From: Canibacter zhoujuaniae
Lineage (GTDB): Bacteria > Actinomycetota > Actinomycetes > Actinomycetales > Microbacteriaceae
NCBI RefSeq assembly: GCF_011752005.1
Contig: NZ_JAAIJZ010000005.1
Coordinates: 6,115-70,114, forward strand
Length of the DNA stretch: 64,000 nucleotides
Reading direction: 5' to 3'
Position numbers and translations under genes: made by a program. Positions 41,330 through 50,024 of the stretch are shown here, one piece after another (the first letter of the stretch is position 1; every line of letters begins with the position of its first letter). Below the pieces are notes generated by a model. The model had not been told where the DNA came from and ran no database searches. It worked only from the letters and a program-made list of their open reading frames with translations.

Positions 41330-42660
41330 GACGCGCGCCCGGCAACCTGCAGCTCAGGCGGCTGTTTCGTAAAACCACGGGTTGTGGCAGCTAAAATCAC
41401 CGCACCCACTAACAACCAGACGCTGCCGAGTATCAGCGCATTGCTGTCGAGCTGCAGCATTAAATAAATAATTACAAGAAAACCAATCGCTGGGAAAACA
41501 ATATAGAGCAGCGGATTTAGTCGCTGGTCCTTACGATTTTTAGCCCAGTAAACAATGACCGACAGGTTTACCATCGCAAAGGCGGTAAAGGCACCAAAAT
41601 TAATAAACGATGTCGAAGTGGCAACGTCCATAAAGATCGCAATCAACCCCACAGCCGCAATTGCGGCAATGCTGAAAACAGGGGTTCTGGTTTTCTCGCT
41701 TAGGATCCCAAAAAATTTTCCAGGTATCGCACCGTCCCGCCCCATCGCAAACAGCAGGCGGCTGCCCGCAGCCTGCGCCGCAAGCCCTGAGGTGAACTGT
41801 GCAATAACCAGGGCGGCAACAAACACCGCACTGAAGAATGCCCCGCCGATCCGCTCTGCAATTTCGAAACCTGCTGCGTCTTGATTTTCAAAAATTCCGC
41901 CCGGGTGCACAAGCTGCACAGCGTATGAGACCACGACGAAAATTCCGCCGCCAATCAGCGCTACAAGCATAATTGCGCGCGGCACAGTTTGGCGCGGATT
42001 CACAGTTTCTTCAGTCAGAGTTGTGACCGCATCAAACCCAAGAAATGCGTACGCTGCAACCGCCGCCCCAGCTGCGATCGCGCCGATACTTGCCCCCGAA
42101 CCGGTGAACGGTGCGAGTGAGAAAACACCGGCTGCGCCCTTCTCACTCACAACAGCAGCGAGTGAGAAGGCCACAAACAGCACTATTACGAGTGTCTGGA
42201 AGCTCATCAGCACCAAATTAATTTTGTCGGCAACTTTGAGCCCAATAATATTTAGGGTCGTAGTTAGGATAATGAAGGCCAAGATCCAAACCCAAATTGG
42301 CACAGCGGGAAATTGCGCCTGCAGATATGAACCGCCGATAAGCCAAATAACCATCGGCAGGAAGAGATAATCAAGCAGGGTCACCCAACCAACCAGGAAC
42401 CCTACCCGACCGTCAATCGTGCGCCGCACATAACTGTATGCACTGCCCGATACCGGATAGGCAGCCGCCATGCGCCCATAACTTGCGGCGGTGAAGAGCA
42501 TTGCCCCCAGCGCAAGTAAATATGCGCTAGCGCTGGCGCCTGCGGATGTCGAGGCGATAACACCGAAAATACCAATAACGATCAAGGGTGTTAGATATGC
42601 CAGCCCGAAAAGAACGAGTGAGCGCAGATTTAGGGTTCGTTCGAGGGTTGTGTTAGTCAA
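41326..42660 (-). CDS. APC family amino acid/polyamine permease
   Basis: 444 residues from TTG 42660, which has GGAG 6 nt upstream and gives the natural N-terminus TNTTLERTLNLRSLVLFGLAYLTPL in outline. Twelve membrane segments, with the helix 1 and 6 family motifs (GLAYLTPLIVIGIFGVI; AFLGFDAVTTLTEET-NPRQTVP). Substrate unknown. It is 29 bp downstream of a nitrilase-family amidase on the same strand, so uptake of an amide or amino acid derivative and its hydrolysis may be coupled. Confidence 0.9.
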   Translation of the reverse strand: MTNTTLERTLNLRSLVLFGLAYLTPLIVIGIFGVIASTSAGASASAYLLALGAMLFTAASYGRMAAAYPVSGSAYSYVRRTIDGRVGFLVGWVTLLDYLFLPMVIWLIGGSYLQAQFPAVPIWVWILAFIILTTTLNIIGLKVADKINLVLMSFQTLVIVLFVAFSLAAVVSEKGAAGVFSLAPFTGSGASIGAIAAGAAVAAYAFLGFDAVTTLTEETVNPRQTVPRAIMLVALIGGGIFVVVSYAVQLVHPGGIFENQDAAGFEIAERIGGAFFSAVFVAALVIAQFTSGLAAQAAGSRLLFAMGRDGAIPGKFFGILSEKTRTPVFSIAAIAAVGLIAIFMDVATSTSFINFGAFTAFAMVNLSVIVYWAKNRKDQRLNPLLYIVFPAIGFLVIIYLMLQLDSNALILGSVWLLVGAVILAATTRGFTKQPPELQVAGRAS

Positions 42661-42689
42661 GATTGCTCCGTTGCACTGTGTGTTGATGG

Positions 42690-43568
42690 TTATTTTTCGT
42701 GGTGTTTTTTGGGCTGCCAGTGTGCCGGTCTAATTGCGCCACCGTACATTGGCAGTGGAATCTCAGGGTCAGCTGCGTGAAAATGCGACCAGGGGCGGGT
42801 TGCTCCCGCAGTGCCGAGGCGGCGCACACGCCGGTTGATTTCCGTATCAACTGCAACCACGAGGGTCTCTTGATCCGTCCCTGCTTGGGCGAGCACCTCT
42901 CCCTCAGGGCCAACCGCGATACTTTTCCCCTGCCCGATTGGGCCGGCGCAGTTGATGCTTAGAAAATAAACCTGGTTTGCGATAGCGTTTGCGCGCGCCA
43001 GCACTAACTCCTGTTCGCGATCTGGTGTAGTGGTTTTTACGACGTTTAAAATCACATCGGATCCCAACCAAGCAAGCTGTCTGGTGTGCTCAGGGAACCA
43101 GCTGTCGTAACAGTTTGAGAGACCGAACTCGATGCGCTCCGCGTTAAAGGTGACAAATTCTGTGCCATAGTCGTGGGGCTCATCGGGCCGCCAGGGAAAC
43201 ATTTTGCGATAGTGGGTAACCAGATTTCCTTGCGGATCAAACACCAACTCGGTGTTGTAATACTTGCCACCTGCAGTAATTTCGCCGATGCTGCCCGGCA
43301 CAAGCCAGATTTTATGCTGCTGCGCGACCGCTCCGATCTCACGTATAAAGTCGCTCTTTAAACTCACGGCGAGGCTCCGCAGTGCGCTATCTCGCTGCGC
43401 TTCTGGCAGAGCATGTGCGTCATGCAAGTGCATTTCCGGGTAGACCAGCAGGTTGATTTGCGGGTGCGCTGCCAGCGTCGCAGCAACGTCTGCGGCAAAC
43501 TCAGGCAGTCCACTCCCAAACGGCAACGGGTGGCGTTGCGCCAATCCAATGGTTAGTTTGCCAGTCAT
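42690..43568 (-). CDS. Carbon-nitrogen hydrolase (nitrilase superfamily)
   Basis: 292 residues. The catalytic triad is visible as Glu45 (YPEMHL), Lys122 (HYRKMFPW) and Cys153 (LSNCYDSWFPE). The nucleophile surroundings (Asp-Ser-Trp-Phe-Pro-Glu) favour an aliphatic amidase or amide-like substrate over a nitrile, but this is tentative. The gene heads the amidase-permease operon and is divergent from a GntR regulator at 43665, which probably controls it through the paired TGATCA sites. Confidence 0.88.
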   Translation of the reverse strand: MTGKLTIGLAQRHPLPFGSGLPEFAADVAATLAAHPQINLLVYPEMHLHDAHALPEAQRDSALRSLAVSLKSDFIREIGAVAQQHKIWLVPGSIGEITAGGKYYNTELVFDPQGNLVTHYRKMFPWRPDEPHDYGTEFVTFNAERIEFGLSNCYDSWFPEHTRQLAWLGSDVILNVVKTTTPDREQELVLARANAIANQVYFLSINCAGPIGQGKSIAVGPEGEVLAQAGTDQETLVVAVDTEINRRVRRLGTAGATRPWSHFHAADPEIPLPMYGGAIRPAHWQPKKHHEK

Positions 43569-43611
43569 AGCGGCCCCCTTGTCGCTGTGTTCGCGCCTCA
43601 GTACTCTTAAG

Positions 43612-43626
43612 TGATCAATATGATCA
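43612..43626. promoter_or_regulatory. Paired TGATCA sites between nitrilase and GntR genes
   Basis: TGATCA at 43612-43617 and again at 43621-43626, three bases apart, form a symmetric element in the divergent intergenic region. This is a plausible operator for the adjacent FCD-type GntR regulator. Confidence 0.5.
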
Positions 43627-43664
43627 TAAATGAGTATATGTGATATCCCGCTAAACTCAACAGC

Positions 43665-44411
43665 ATGACTGAAGCTCTAGGGGCGGTGCACTTCAAGCAA
43701 GCTCTCCCTGCGGTACTCGAGTTAGCGCCCGGCGCAGCGCACAGAAGTCGGCTGTCTGCCGTTGAAACGGTGCGCGCCAGAATTATTCTCGCAATCGAGC
43801 ACGGTCTGCTGCAGCCAGGAAACAAGCTACCCGCACTTGAAGAGATCGCGCAGGGGCTAGAGGTCAGCATTATTACCGCCAGACGGGGTTTAGAGTCGCT
43901 CGTCACTGACGGCTACCTGCTGCGCAAACGCGGCAGAGGGGGCGGCACATTTGTCGCCGATCCTCCCCCAAGCGCAAAAGACACAGCGGTAGCGGCCTTC
44001 CGTGCTGATAATGCCGCGATCAACTCCCTAATAGATCAGCGCAGCCTCATGGAATCTGCCATTGTGCACGCCGCCGCTTTAAACGCAACTCCGGCAGACT
44101 GCGAGCTGCTCGAAAAATTCATTGCCGATTCAGCGGCCGCACCCGGATGGATCGAGCACGCAAAACCCGATATGGCCTTCCATCGGCACATCGCAAAAAT
44201 TAGCGGCCTACCCGAGACTGACACATATCTAGCCGTCTATACGGCGCTGCACAATTACTTTGTTCCCTACCCGCAAGAGCAGCTCGAACACGGACTCGAT
44301 GAACACCGGCAAATAGTTGCTGCACTTAAAAAACACGACCCTGTTGCAGCGGTCGCAGTGGCCCGCAAGCACATTGACGCGCTGCGTCACGAAATGTTCA
44401 TTGCGCTCTAA
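43665..44411 (+). CDS. GntR family (FCD-type) transcriptional regulator
   Basis: 248 residues. A winged helix (about 30-100; ARIILAIEHGLLQPGNKLPALEEIAQGLEVS in outline, then RKRGRGGGTFV) precedes an FCD helical domain with metal-binding-type residues (DMAFHRHIAKISG, LDEHRQIVAALKKHDPVAAVAVARKHID). Divergent from the nitrilase-permease pair, so it is likely their local regulator, responding to a small carboxylate or amide. It is followed by 150 bp and then fhaA. Confidence 0.88.
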   Translation: MTEALGAVHFKQALPAVLELAPGAAHRSRLSAVETVRARIILAIEHGLLQPGNKLPALEEIAQGLEVSIITARRGLESLVTDGYLLRKRGRGGGTFVADPPPSAKDTAVAAFRADNAAINSLIDQRSLMESAIVHAAALNATPADCELLEKFIADSAAAPGWIEHAKPDMAFHRHIAKISGLPETDTYLAVYTALHNYFVPYPQEQLEHGLDEHRQIVAALKKHDPVAAVAVARKHIDALRHEMFIAL

Positions 44412-44562
44412 CGACAACAGATTCTCACAGCAGCACCTAAGCCGCAAGGTTACAAGTTGACTACAGAACACCAGAAATAGGCGAAAAAACAGCTCTTCGG
44501 ATCGGTATTTCCAGCCAAAGAAGGTAGCATCGAAAGTTGATCCATGCTTTTAAGGAGGCGAG

Positions 44563-45297
44563 ATGGGACTGTTAGACGGCATTGAGCGAGGTCTTGAGCG
44601 TGCCGTAAACGGTGCTTTTGCCCGCACATTCCGCGCCAGTGTGCAGCCCGTTGAGCTCGCAGCTGCGCTGAAACGTGAGCTTGATGTAAAAGCGGTTGCA
44701 GTAGACCGCGACCGCGTCCTCGCACCCAACATTTTCACCTTCGAATTAGCGACGGCAGATCTCGCACACCTCGAACAGATCGGCCAAACACTCGACGACG
44801 AGCTGCGTCGCGTGGTCACCAATCACGCATCTGAGCAGGGCTACCAGTTAATAGGGCCGGCGGTTATTGAGCTGCGTGCCGATGAGCACACCCCCACAGG
44901 CACTTTTGAACTAAAGTCGCACAAACCGAGCAATAGCGTCAGCTGGGCGGCAACCCTAGACCTTGAGGGGCAGCGTCACCCGCTCAAGCTCGGCACAACA
45001 ATTATCGGCCGCGGTTCTGCCGCCGATATCAAGATCAGTGACAGCGCCGCCAGCCGCCAACACCTCCAAATAGATTGGGACGGCAAACGGGCAATCGCTC
45101 GAGACCTTGGTTCAACCAACGGGTCGAAAATCGAGGGGCAGCGTTTTCAAGAAGTGCAACTGCACCCCGATTCTGTCGTCTACATCGGCCAGACCCCTCT
45201 AACATTCCGGTTCACCCCAACCGCCGATCCCGCAGTCGGGTCGCACAAACCGACCCCTACTCGATCCGCCAACAGCTCTTTCTGGGAGGGCGCATGA
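44563..45297 (+). CDS. fhaA: FhaA: DUF3662 and FHA domain protein
   Basis: 244 residues with AAGGAGG upstream. The N-terminal DUF3662 domain (1-120; MGLLDGIERGLERAVNGAFARTFR) and the C-terminal FHA domain (150-230; IGRGSAADIKISDSAASRQHLQ, STNGSKIEG) are joined by a linker much shorter than in mycobacterial FhaA. FHA binds phosphothreonine, linking PknB-type signalling to wall precursor flippase and synthesis. It opens the operon fhaA-fhaB-pstP-rodA-pbpA-pknA-pknB and overlaps fhaB by 4 bp (ATGA). Confidence 0.95.
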   Translation: MGLLDGIERGLERAVNGAFARTFRASVQPVELAAALKRELDVKAVAVDRDRVLAPNIFTFELATADLAHLEQIGQTLDDELRRVVTNHASEQGYQLIGPAVIELRADEHTPTGTFELKSHKPSNSVSWAATLDLEGQRHPLKLGTTIIGRGSAADIKISDSAASRQHLQIDWDGKRAIARDLGSTNGSKIEGQRFQEVQLHPDSVVYIGQTPLTFRFTPTADPAVGSHKPTPTRSANSSFWEGA

Positions 45298-45869
45298 GTG
45301 AGCTTACTTTCATAATCATTCGCATCGCATTCTTAATCGTGCTGTGGCTCTTCGTTTTCGGCACAATCTACGCGCTGCGCAGCGATCTGTTTGGTGCGCC
45401 CGTGCGGCGCGTGCGTGACGACAGCGCAGCCGCAGTCCTCAAAGCGCCAAGTCTGGCACCAGCGGGAGCCTCCGCGCCACAGCCCGCCCCGCAGCGTAGC
45501 GCCACATCTGGCGGTGCCAGCGCGGGTGTCACGCAGTCGAACAGTGACGACGAGCTTCCGTCAGCGGGCACAACCGGGCCGGCTCGCCGTCTTGTGATCA
45601 CCTCAGGTGTGGCTAGCGGCACCGAGATAACTCTCGACGAAGAGATCGTGACCATCGGCCGATCCGCAGATTCAACCCTCGTAATCGTCGATGAATACAC
45701 CTCAACCCACCACGCAAAGCTAGAGCGCCTCAGCAACGGCTGGCGCCTAGTCGATCTCGACTCAACAAACGGGACAAAGGTTGACGGCACCCGCATCACC
45801 GGCGCGGTAGACCTTAAGACTTTCACTCCGGTAACTATCGGGGCTACTTCATTCGAGTTGAGGCCGTAA
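45294..45869 (+). CDS. fhaB: FhaB/FipA: membrane-anchored FHA domain protein
   Basis: 191 residues from ATG 45294, overlapping the fhaA stop. One membrane helix near the N-terminus (LTFIIIRIAFLIVLWLFVFGTIYAL), a flexible Ala/Pro/Ser linker, and a C-terminal FHA domain (IGRSADSTLVIVDEYTSTHHAKLE, STNGTKVDGTRI). It recruits phosphorylated division or wall proteins. The preceding frame extends upstream into fhaA, but the TM start and the coupling place the true start here. Confidence 0.94.
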   Translation: MSELTFIIIRIAFLIVLWLFVFGTIYALRSDLFGAPVRRVRDDSAAAVLKAPSLAPAGASAPQPAPQRSATSGGASAGVTQSNSDDELPSAGTTGPARRLVITSGVASGTEITLDEEIVTIGRSADSTLVIVDEYTSTHHAKLERLSNGWRLVDLDSTNGTKVDGTRITGAVDLKTFTPVTIGATSFELRP

Positions 45870-45874
45870 CCAAC

Positions 45875-47149
45875 GTGACCCTGAACTTTGACGCCGCAAT
45901 CGCCTCGCACGTAGGCCTCGCCCGCAGCAATAACCAAGACTCCGGGTTTTCTGGCGCGCACCTCTTCTTTGTGGCAGACGGCATGGGAGGGCACGCAGGA
46001 GGCGATGTTGCAAGCGCAACCGTCACCCGTTTCGTTGCCGACGCAGACGCCACCGCAAAACAGTTTGAAACCGCCGAAGATGCCTCTGAAGCGCTCCGTA
46101 AGCAACTGCTGAAGGCAAATCTGAAACTCGCTGAGAAGGTTGAAGAACGTCCGGAACTCTCCGGTCTTGGCACCACCTTCTCCGGCTTCTTCACCGTCGG
46201 AAACCAGCTTGGCGTCGCCCACATTGGGGATTCCCGCCTCTACCTCTTCCGCGACGGCAAGTTGCGGCAGATCACTTCAGACCACACATTCGTGCAAAAA
46301 CTGATCGACGCGGGGCAGATAACCGAAGATGAGGCGCGCGTGCACCCCCGCCGTTCAGTGCTGATGCGAGTGCTCGGCGATGTTGACTCACGGCCCCTGA
46401 TCGACACTGAAGTGCTTGACGCTGAGGCGGGCGATATCTACCTGCTGTGCTCAGATGGTCTCTGCGGCTATGTCGACGAAAAAACAATCACCAACGAATT
46501 GCGTCGTGAGTTGGGTCTCCAGCAGACCGTCGACAACCTCATCGACCGCACTCTCGAGGTGGGTGCACCAGATAACGTCACCATCGCGCTTGTGCGGGCA
46601 AGTGCCGCCCCCAAACCTGTTGCGGGCGAGCTCGCCGACACTGCCACCCTGCCGGTCACTAAGTTCGTTGGTTCAGCCGCGCGAGACGGCGACGACTCGG
46701 CTCTGCAAACTTCAACTCAGCGCACGCGTATTCTAAACCGCCGTAGGCGCAAAGTTGCGCCCGCCCCCGAAGCACACTTCGAGCCAAAAGTTGATGAGTA
46801 TCTCGCAGAACTCATCGCAGAAACAAAACGCCGCACCTGGCGGCGCCGGGCAATCTGGGCACTCGGCGCAATGGTCGCCATTGCACTCGCGCTAAGTGTT
46901 ATCTTTGTCGGTTACCAGTGGGTGCAATCACGCTACTACGTTGGAACTGACGGCGTTAACGTCATCATCTACCAGGGCATTCAGGCAGATCTCGGCCCTA
47001 TTTCTCTCAACAAAGAGGAAGAGAACACAAGCATCCCGCTGGGTGAGCTCGGCATCTATGAACGCATCCAGGTTGAGCGCACAATCAGCGCCAACTCACT
47101 CACAGAGGCACGCGATATCGTGCTGCGTTTGAGCGGAGGAAGTGAATAA
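45875..47149 (+). CDS. pstP: PP2C-type Ser/Thr phosphatase PstP
   Basis: 424 residues from GTG 45875. A PP2C catalytic domain (about 1-235) shows RSNNQDS, DGMGGHAGGDVAS, GLGTT, HIGDSRLYLFRDG, LCSDGL and APDNVT, with the metal-binding Asp residues present. A basic linker, one TM helix (about 328-350) and an external tail follow. It dephosphorylates PknA/PknB and their targets. TAATG overlap with rodA. Confidence 0.95.
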   Translation: MTLNFDAAIASHVGLARSNNQDSGFSGAHLFFVADGMGGHAGGDVASATVTRFVADADATAKQFETAEDASEALRKQLLKANLKLAEKVEERPELSGLGTTFSGFFTVGNQLGVAHIGDSRLYLFRDGKLRQITSDHTFVQKLIDAGQITEDEARVHPRRSVLMRVLGDVDSRPLIDTEVLDAEAGDIYLLCSDGLCGYVDEKTITNELRRELGLQQTVDNLIDRTLEVGAPDNVTIALVRASAAPKPVAGELADTATLPVTKFVGSAARDGDDSALQTSTQRTRILNRRRRKVAPAPEAHFEPKVDEYLAELIAETKRRTWRRRAIWALGAMVAIALALSVIFVGYQWVQSRYYVGTDGVNVIIYQGIQADLGPISLNKEEENTSIPLGELGIYERIQVERTISANSLTEARDIVLRLSGGSE

Positions 47150-48546
47150 TGACCACCGAAACCGCACAACGTGACTTTGCGAGCGCCACGCGCAGTGAGA
47201 ATGTGCTGCAGCGCCTCACCGCAATTCGTGCGCCACGTAAATTGCGTGCGCTCGAGTTTGTGCTGCTCCTGGCTGTGATTGCAATAGGTATCGGCGCTAT
47301 CGTTATCGTCGACCTGACAGTCAAAGAAACTCTCAGCACCGCTTTGCTTATTCCCGGTGCGGCATATATTGCAATTCTTTTCGGCCTGCACCTTGTGGTT
47401 CGCAGAATCACACCAGATGCCGACCCACTGATTATGCCGCTTGCGGCGATCCTCAACATACTGGGCATCGTCATGATTTACCGCATTGAAATATCCGGTG
47501 AGGTGCGTGACCTGCCGGGAGCTGCGGCGCGTCAAATTTTATGGTCGATAATTGCAATGGTCGCCACCGGTGCACTCGTGTGGCTTTTGAAGAACCACCG
47601 CACACTGCTGCGATACACCTATATTTTCGGGCTAGTGGGCGTGCTGCTGTTAGTTCTGCCCCTCGTTCCAGGTATCGGCCACGCTGCTGGCGGTGCGCAA
47701 CAGTGGATTCGGATCGGCAGTTTCTCCTTCCAGCCTGTTGAGCTGGCAAAAATCGCGCTTGCGATCTTCTTTGCCAGCTACCTTGTGCGCAACCGCGATG
47801 CGCTCTCGCTGGTGGGGCGCAAAATCGGCCCGGTCAGGTTACCGCGAGCGCGCGACCTCGGCCCACTGCTGATTGTGTGGCTGATCGCTATGGGCATCCT
47901 TATTTTTCAGCGTGAGCTTGGCACCTCGGTGCTCGTGTTTGGCCTGTTCCTTGCGGTGCTCTACGTCGCTACCGGTCGTATTGGGTGGGTGTTGATCGGT
48001 CTCTCACTGTTCCTTGTGGGTGGGTTTATTGCTGCGCAGACTTTTAGCTACGTTGGGGCGCGCTTCAATAACTGGTTGCATCCTTTCCGCGACCCGCAGG
48101 GTGCCAGCTATCAGCTCGTGCAGGGTTTCTTCGGCATGGCTAATGGCGGGATCACAGGCACGGGCTTAGGCGCCGGATATCCGCAAATCACGCCTCTCTC
48201 ATACAGCGATTACATCTTCCCGAGCGTTGCTGAAGAGCTCGGCCTGGTGGGCGCATTCATGATTCTCACCACATATTTGATACTGGTGGCTCGCGGTATG
48301 CGCATTAGTTTCGCGGTGCAGGACGATTTCGGTAAACTTCTCGCGCTTGCCCTCGCGTTCACTATTACGCTGCAGGTGTTTGTGATTGTTGGCGGTGTGA
48401 CCGGCATTATTCCGCTGACAGGTCTCACCACTCCTTTCCTCGCCGCCGGTGGTTCATCGCTGCTGTCTAACTGGTTAATTGTTGGCCTGCTGCTGCTGAT
48501 GTCAAACGCTATTCGAAACCGTCCGAAGTTGGTGATCCGCGCATGA
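47149..48546 (+). CDS. rodA: RodA/FtsW-type SEDS peptidoglycan glycosyltransferase
   Basis: 465 residues, about eleven to twelve helices. SEDS features: GGAQQWIRIGSFSFQPVELAKIALAIFFA in outline, the extracellular Asp region near PSVAEELGLVGAF, and RDPQGASYQLVQGFFGMANGGI. It polymerises lipid II together with the transpeptidase PbpA encoded next (4-bp overlap). Assigned to RodA rather than FtsW by operon context. Confidence 0.94.
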   Translation: MTTETAQRDFASATRSENVLQRLTAIRAPRKLRALEFVLLLAVIAIGIGAIVIVDLTVKETLSTALLIPGAAYIAILFGLHLVVRRITPDADPLIMPLAAILNILGIVMIYRIEISGEVRDLPGAAARQILWSIIAMVATGALVWLLKNHRTLLRYTYIFGLVGVLLLVLPLVPGIGHAAGGAQQWIRIGSFSFQPVELAKIALAIFFASYLVRNRDALSLVGRKIGPVRLPRARDLGPLLIVWLIAMGILIFQRELGTSVLVFGLFLAVLYVATGRIGWVLIGLSLFLVGGFIAAQTFSYVGARFNNWLHPFRDPQGASYQLVQGFFGMANGGITGTGLGAGYPQITPLSYSDYIFPSVAEELGLVGAFMILTTYLILVARGMRISFAVQDDFGKLLALALAFTITLQVFVIVGGVTGIIPLTGLTTPFLAAGGSSLLSNWLIVGLLLLMSNAIRNRPKLVIRA

Positions 48547-50024
48547 ATAAACAGTTGAAGCGCGTTACCCGCGTTATTTTCGCACTATTTTTGGCTCTCT
48601 TTTTAGGGGTTTCGATGGTGCAGTTTGTGCGAGCTGATGAGTATCGCGCAAACGAGCTAAACGAGCGCTCTCACCGCAACGCTTTTCTTGTTGAACGCGG
48701 CACGATTCTTGTTGCGGGTCAGCCTGTGGCCTATTCGATCCCCACCAACGACACATTCCGTTTTCAACGGCAGTATCCAAACGGTGAGCTTTATGCGCCA
48801 ATTACCGGGTATTTTTCGCACTATCAAGGCTCTTCCGGTATCGAGCAGGCTGAGAATCAGGCGCTTTCTGGGGTTGCCAGCAATCAGTTCTTTACTCGTA
48901 TTCAGCGTGTGCTGTCCGGCCAGCCGCCGATGGGCAGCGCGGTTGAGCTGACTATTGATCCGGTCGCGCAGCAAAAAGCGTTTGAGAGTTTGCAGGGAAT
49001 GAAGGGCGCGGTTGTTGCGCTGGACGCTGAAACCGGCGCGATTCTCGCCATGGCTTCCACTCCGAGCTATGATCCAAACACTCTGTCGTTGAACAACAAC
49101 GCCGAGGTCATCGAAAACTATTCGGCGCTTGAGCAGAACCCTGATAAGCCGCTGTTTAACCGTGCCGTTAGCGGTGATCTCTACACGCCAGGATCTGTGT
49201 TTAAGATCATCACTGCTGCGGCGGCTCTCGAGAGTGGTAAATACACCCCCGACAGTTCTCTTGATGACGCTGCGGCCTTCACCCTGCCTGGCACTTCTTC
49301 TGTGATGCGCAATGCCAGCCGCGGGGTGTGTGTAAACGGTGAGAAGGCGACCGTTACCGAAGCGTTTGTGCGCTCCTGCAATATTCCGTTTGCTGAGTTG
49401 GCGGGTGGGCTAGAGGCAAACGCCATCCAAGATATGGCTGCAAAGTTTGGTTTTGGAAACGAAATTCAGGTGCCGTTACGGGTAGCGCCGAGCACAGTGG
49501 GCGCTCCGAGTGACGCAGCGCAGCGCGCGATCACCGCAATTGGCCAGCTTGATGTGCGAGTCACCCCGCTGCAGATGGCGCTGATTAGCGCGACTGTCGC
49601 AAACGGTGGCGAGATGATGCAGCCAACACTGGTAGAGCGCGTCATCACCCCAGATTTCCGGGTTGAGTCACAGCGTGAGGAAAGTGTGCTTGCAACCCCG
49701 ATCTCAAAAGTCACTGCTGCGCAGCTCAAAGCGATGATGCAGGCCGGTGTTGTCGACCCTGCTGGCTTGGCGCGTAACGCTGCAATTTCCGGCGCTGTCG
49801 TCGGTGGCAAAACAGGCACCGCAGAGATTGGCAACGATGCGGCGGGCAATCCTCTCCCCTACAATCTTTGGTTTACCGGTTTTGCCGAGCGTGACGGGCG
49901 CAAAATTGCCGTTGCGGTGGTGGTCGAAGAGGGCGGCGGTGCCGCACACAATTTCTCTGCCTTAAGCGGTGATGTACCTACAAGCATTGGACAACAAGTG
50001 ATGGAAGCGGTGTTGAGCGAATGA
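48543..50024 (+). CDS. pbpA: Penicillin-binding transpeptidase PbpA
   Basis: 493 residues. An N-terminal membrane anchor (VIFALFLALFLGVSMVQFV), a PBP dimer-type region, then the transpeptidase with catalytic Ser218 in SVFK (218-221), SCN at 278-280 and KTGTAE near residue 420. It cross-links peptidoglycan made by RodA. Overlaps both neighbours by 4 bp, so all three are co-translated. Confidence 0.95.
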   Translation: MNKQLKRVTRVIFALFLALFLGVSMVQFVRADEYRANELNERSHRNAFLVERGTILVAGQPVAYSIPTNDTFRFQRQYPNGELYAPITGYFSHYQGSSGIEQAENQALSGVASNQFFTRIQRVLSGQPPMGSAVELTIDPVAQQKAFESLQGMKGAVVALDAETGAILAMASTPSYDPNTLSLNNNAEVIENYSALEQNPDKPLFNRAVSGDLYTPGSVFKIITAAAALESGKYTPDSSLDDAAAFTLPGTSSVMRNASRGVCVNGEKATVTEAFVRSCNIPFAELAGGLEANAIQDMAAKFGFGNEIQVPLRVAPSTVGAPSDAAQRAITAIGQLDVRVTPLQMALISATVANGGEMMQPTLVERVITPDFRVESQREESVLATPISKVTAAQLKAMMQAGVVDPAGLARNAAISGAVVGGKTGTAEIGNDAAGNPLPYNLWFTGFAERDGRKIAVAVVVEEGGGAAHNFSALSGDVPTSIGQQVMEAVLSE

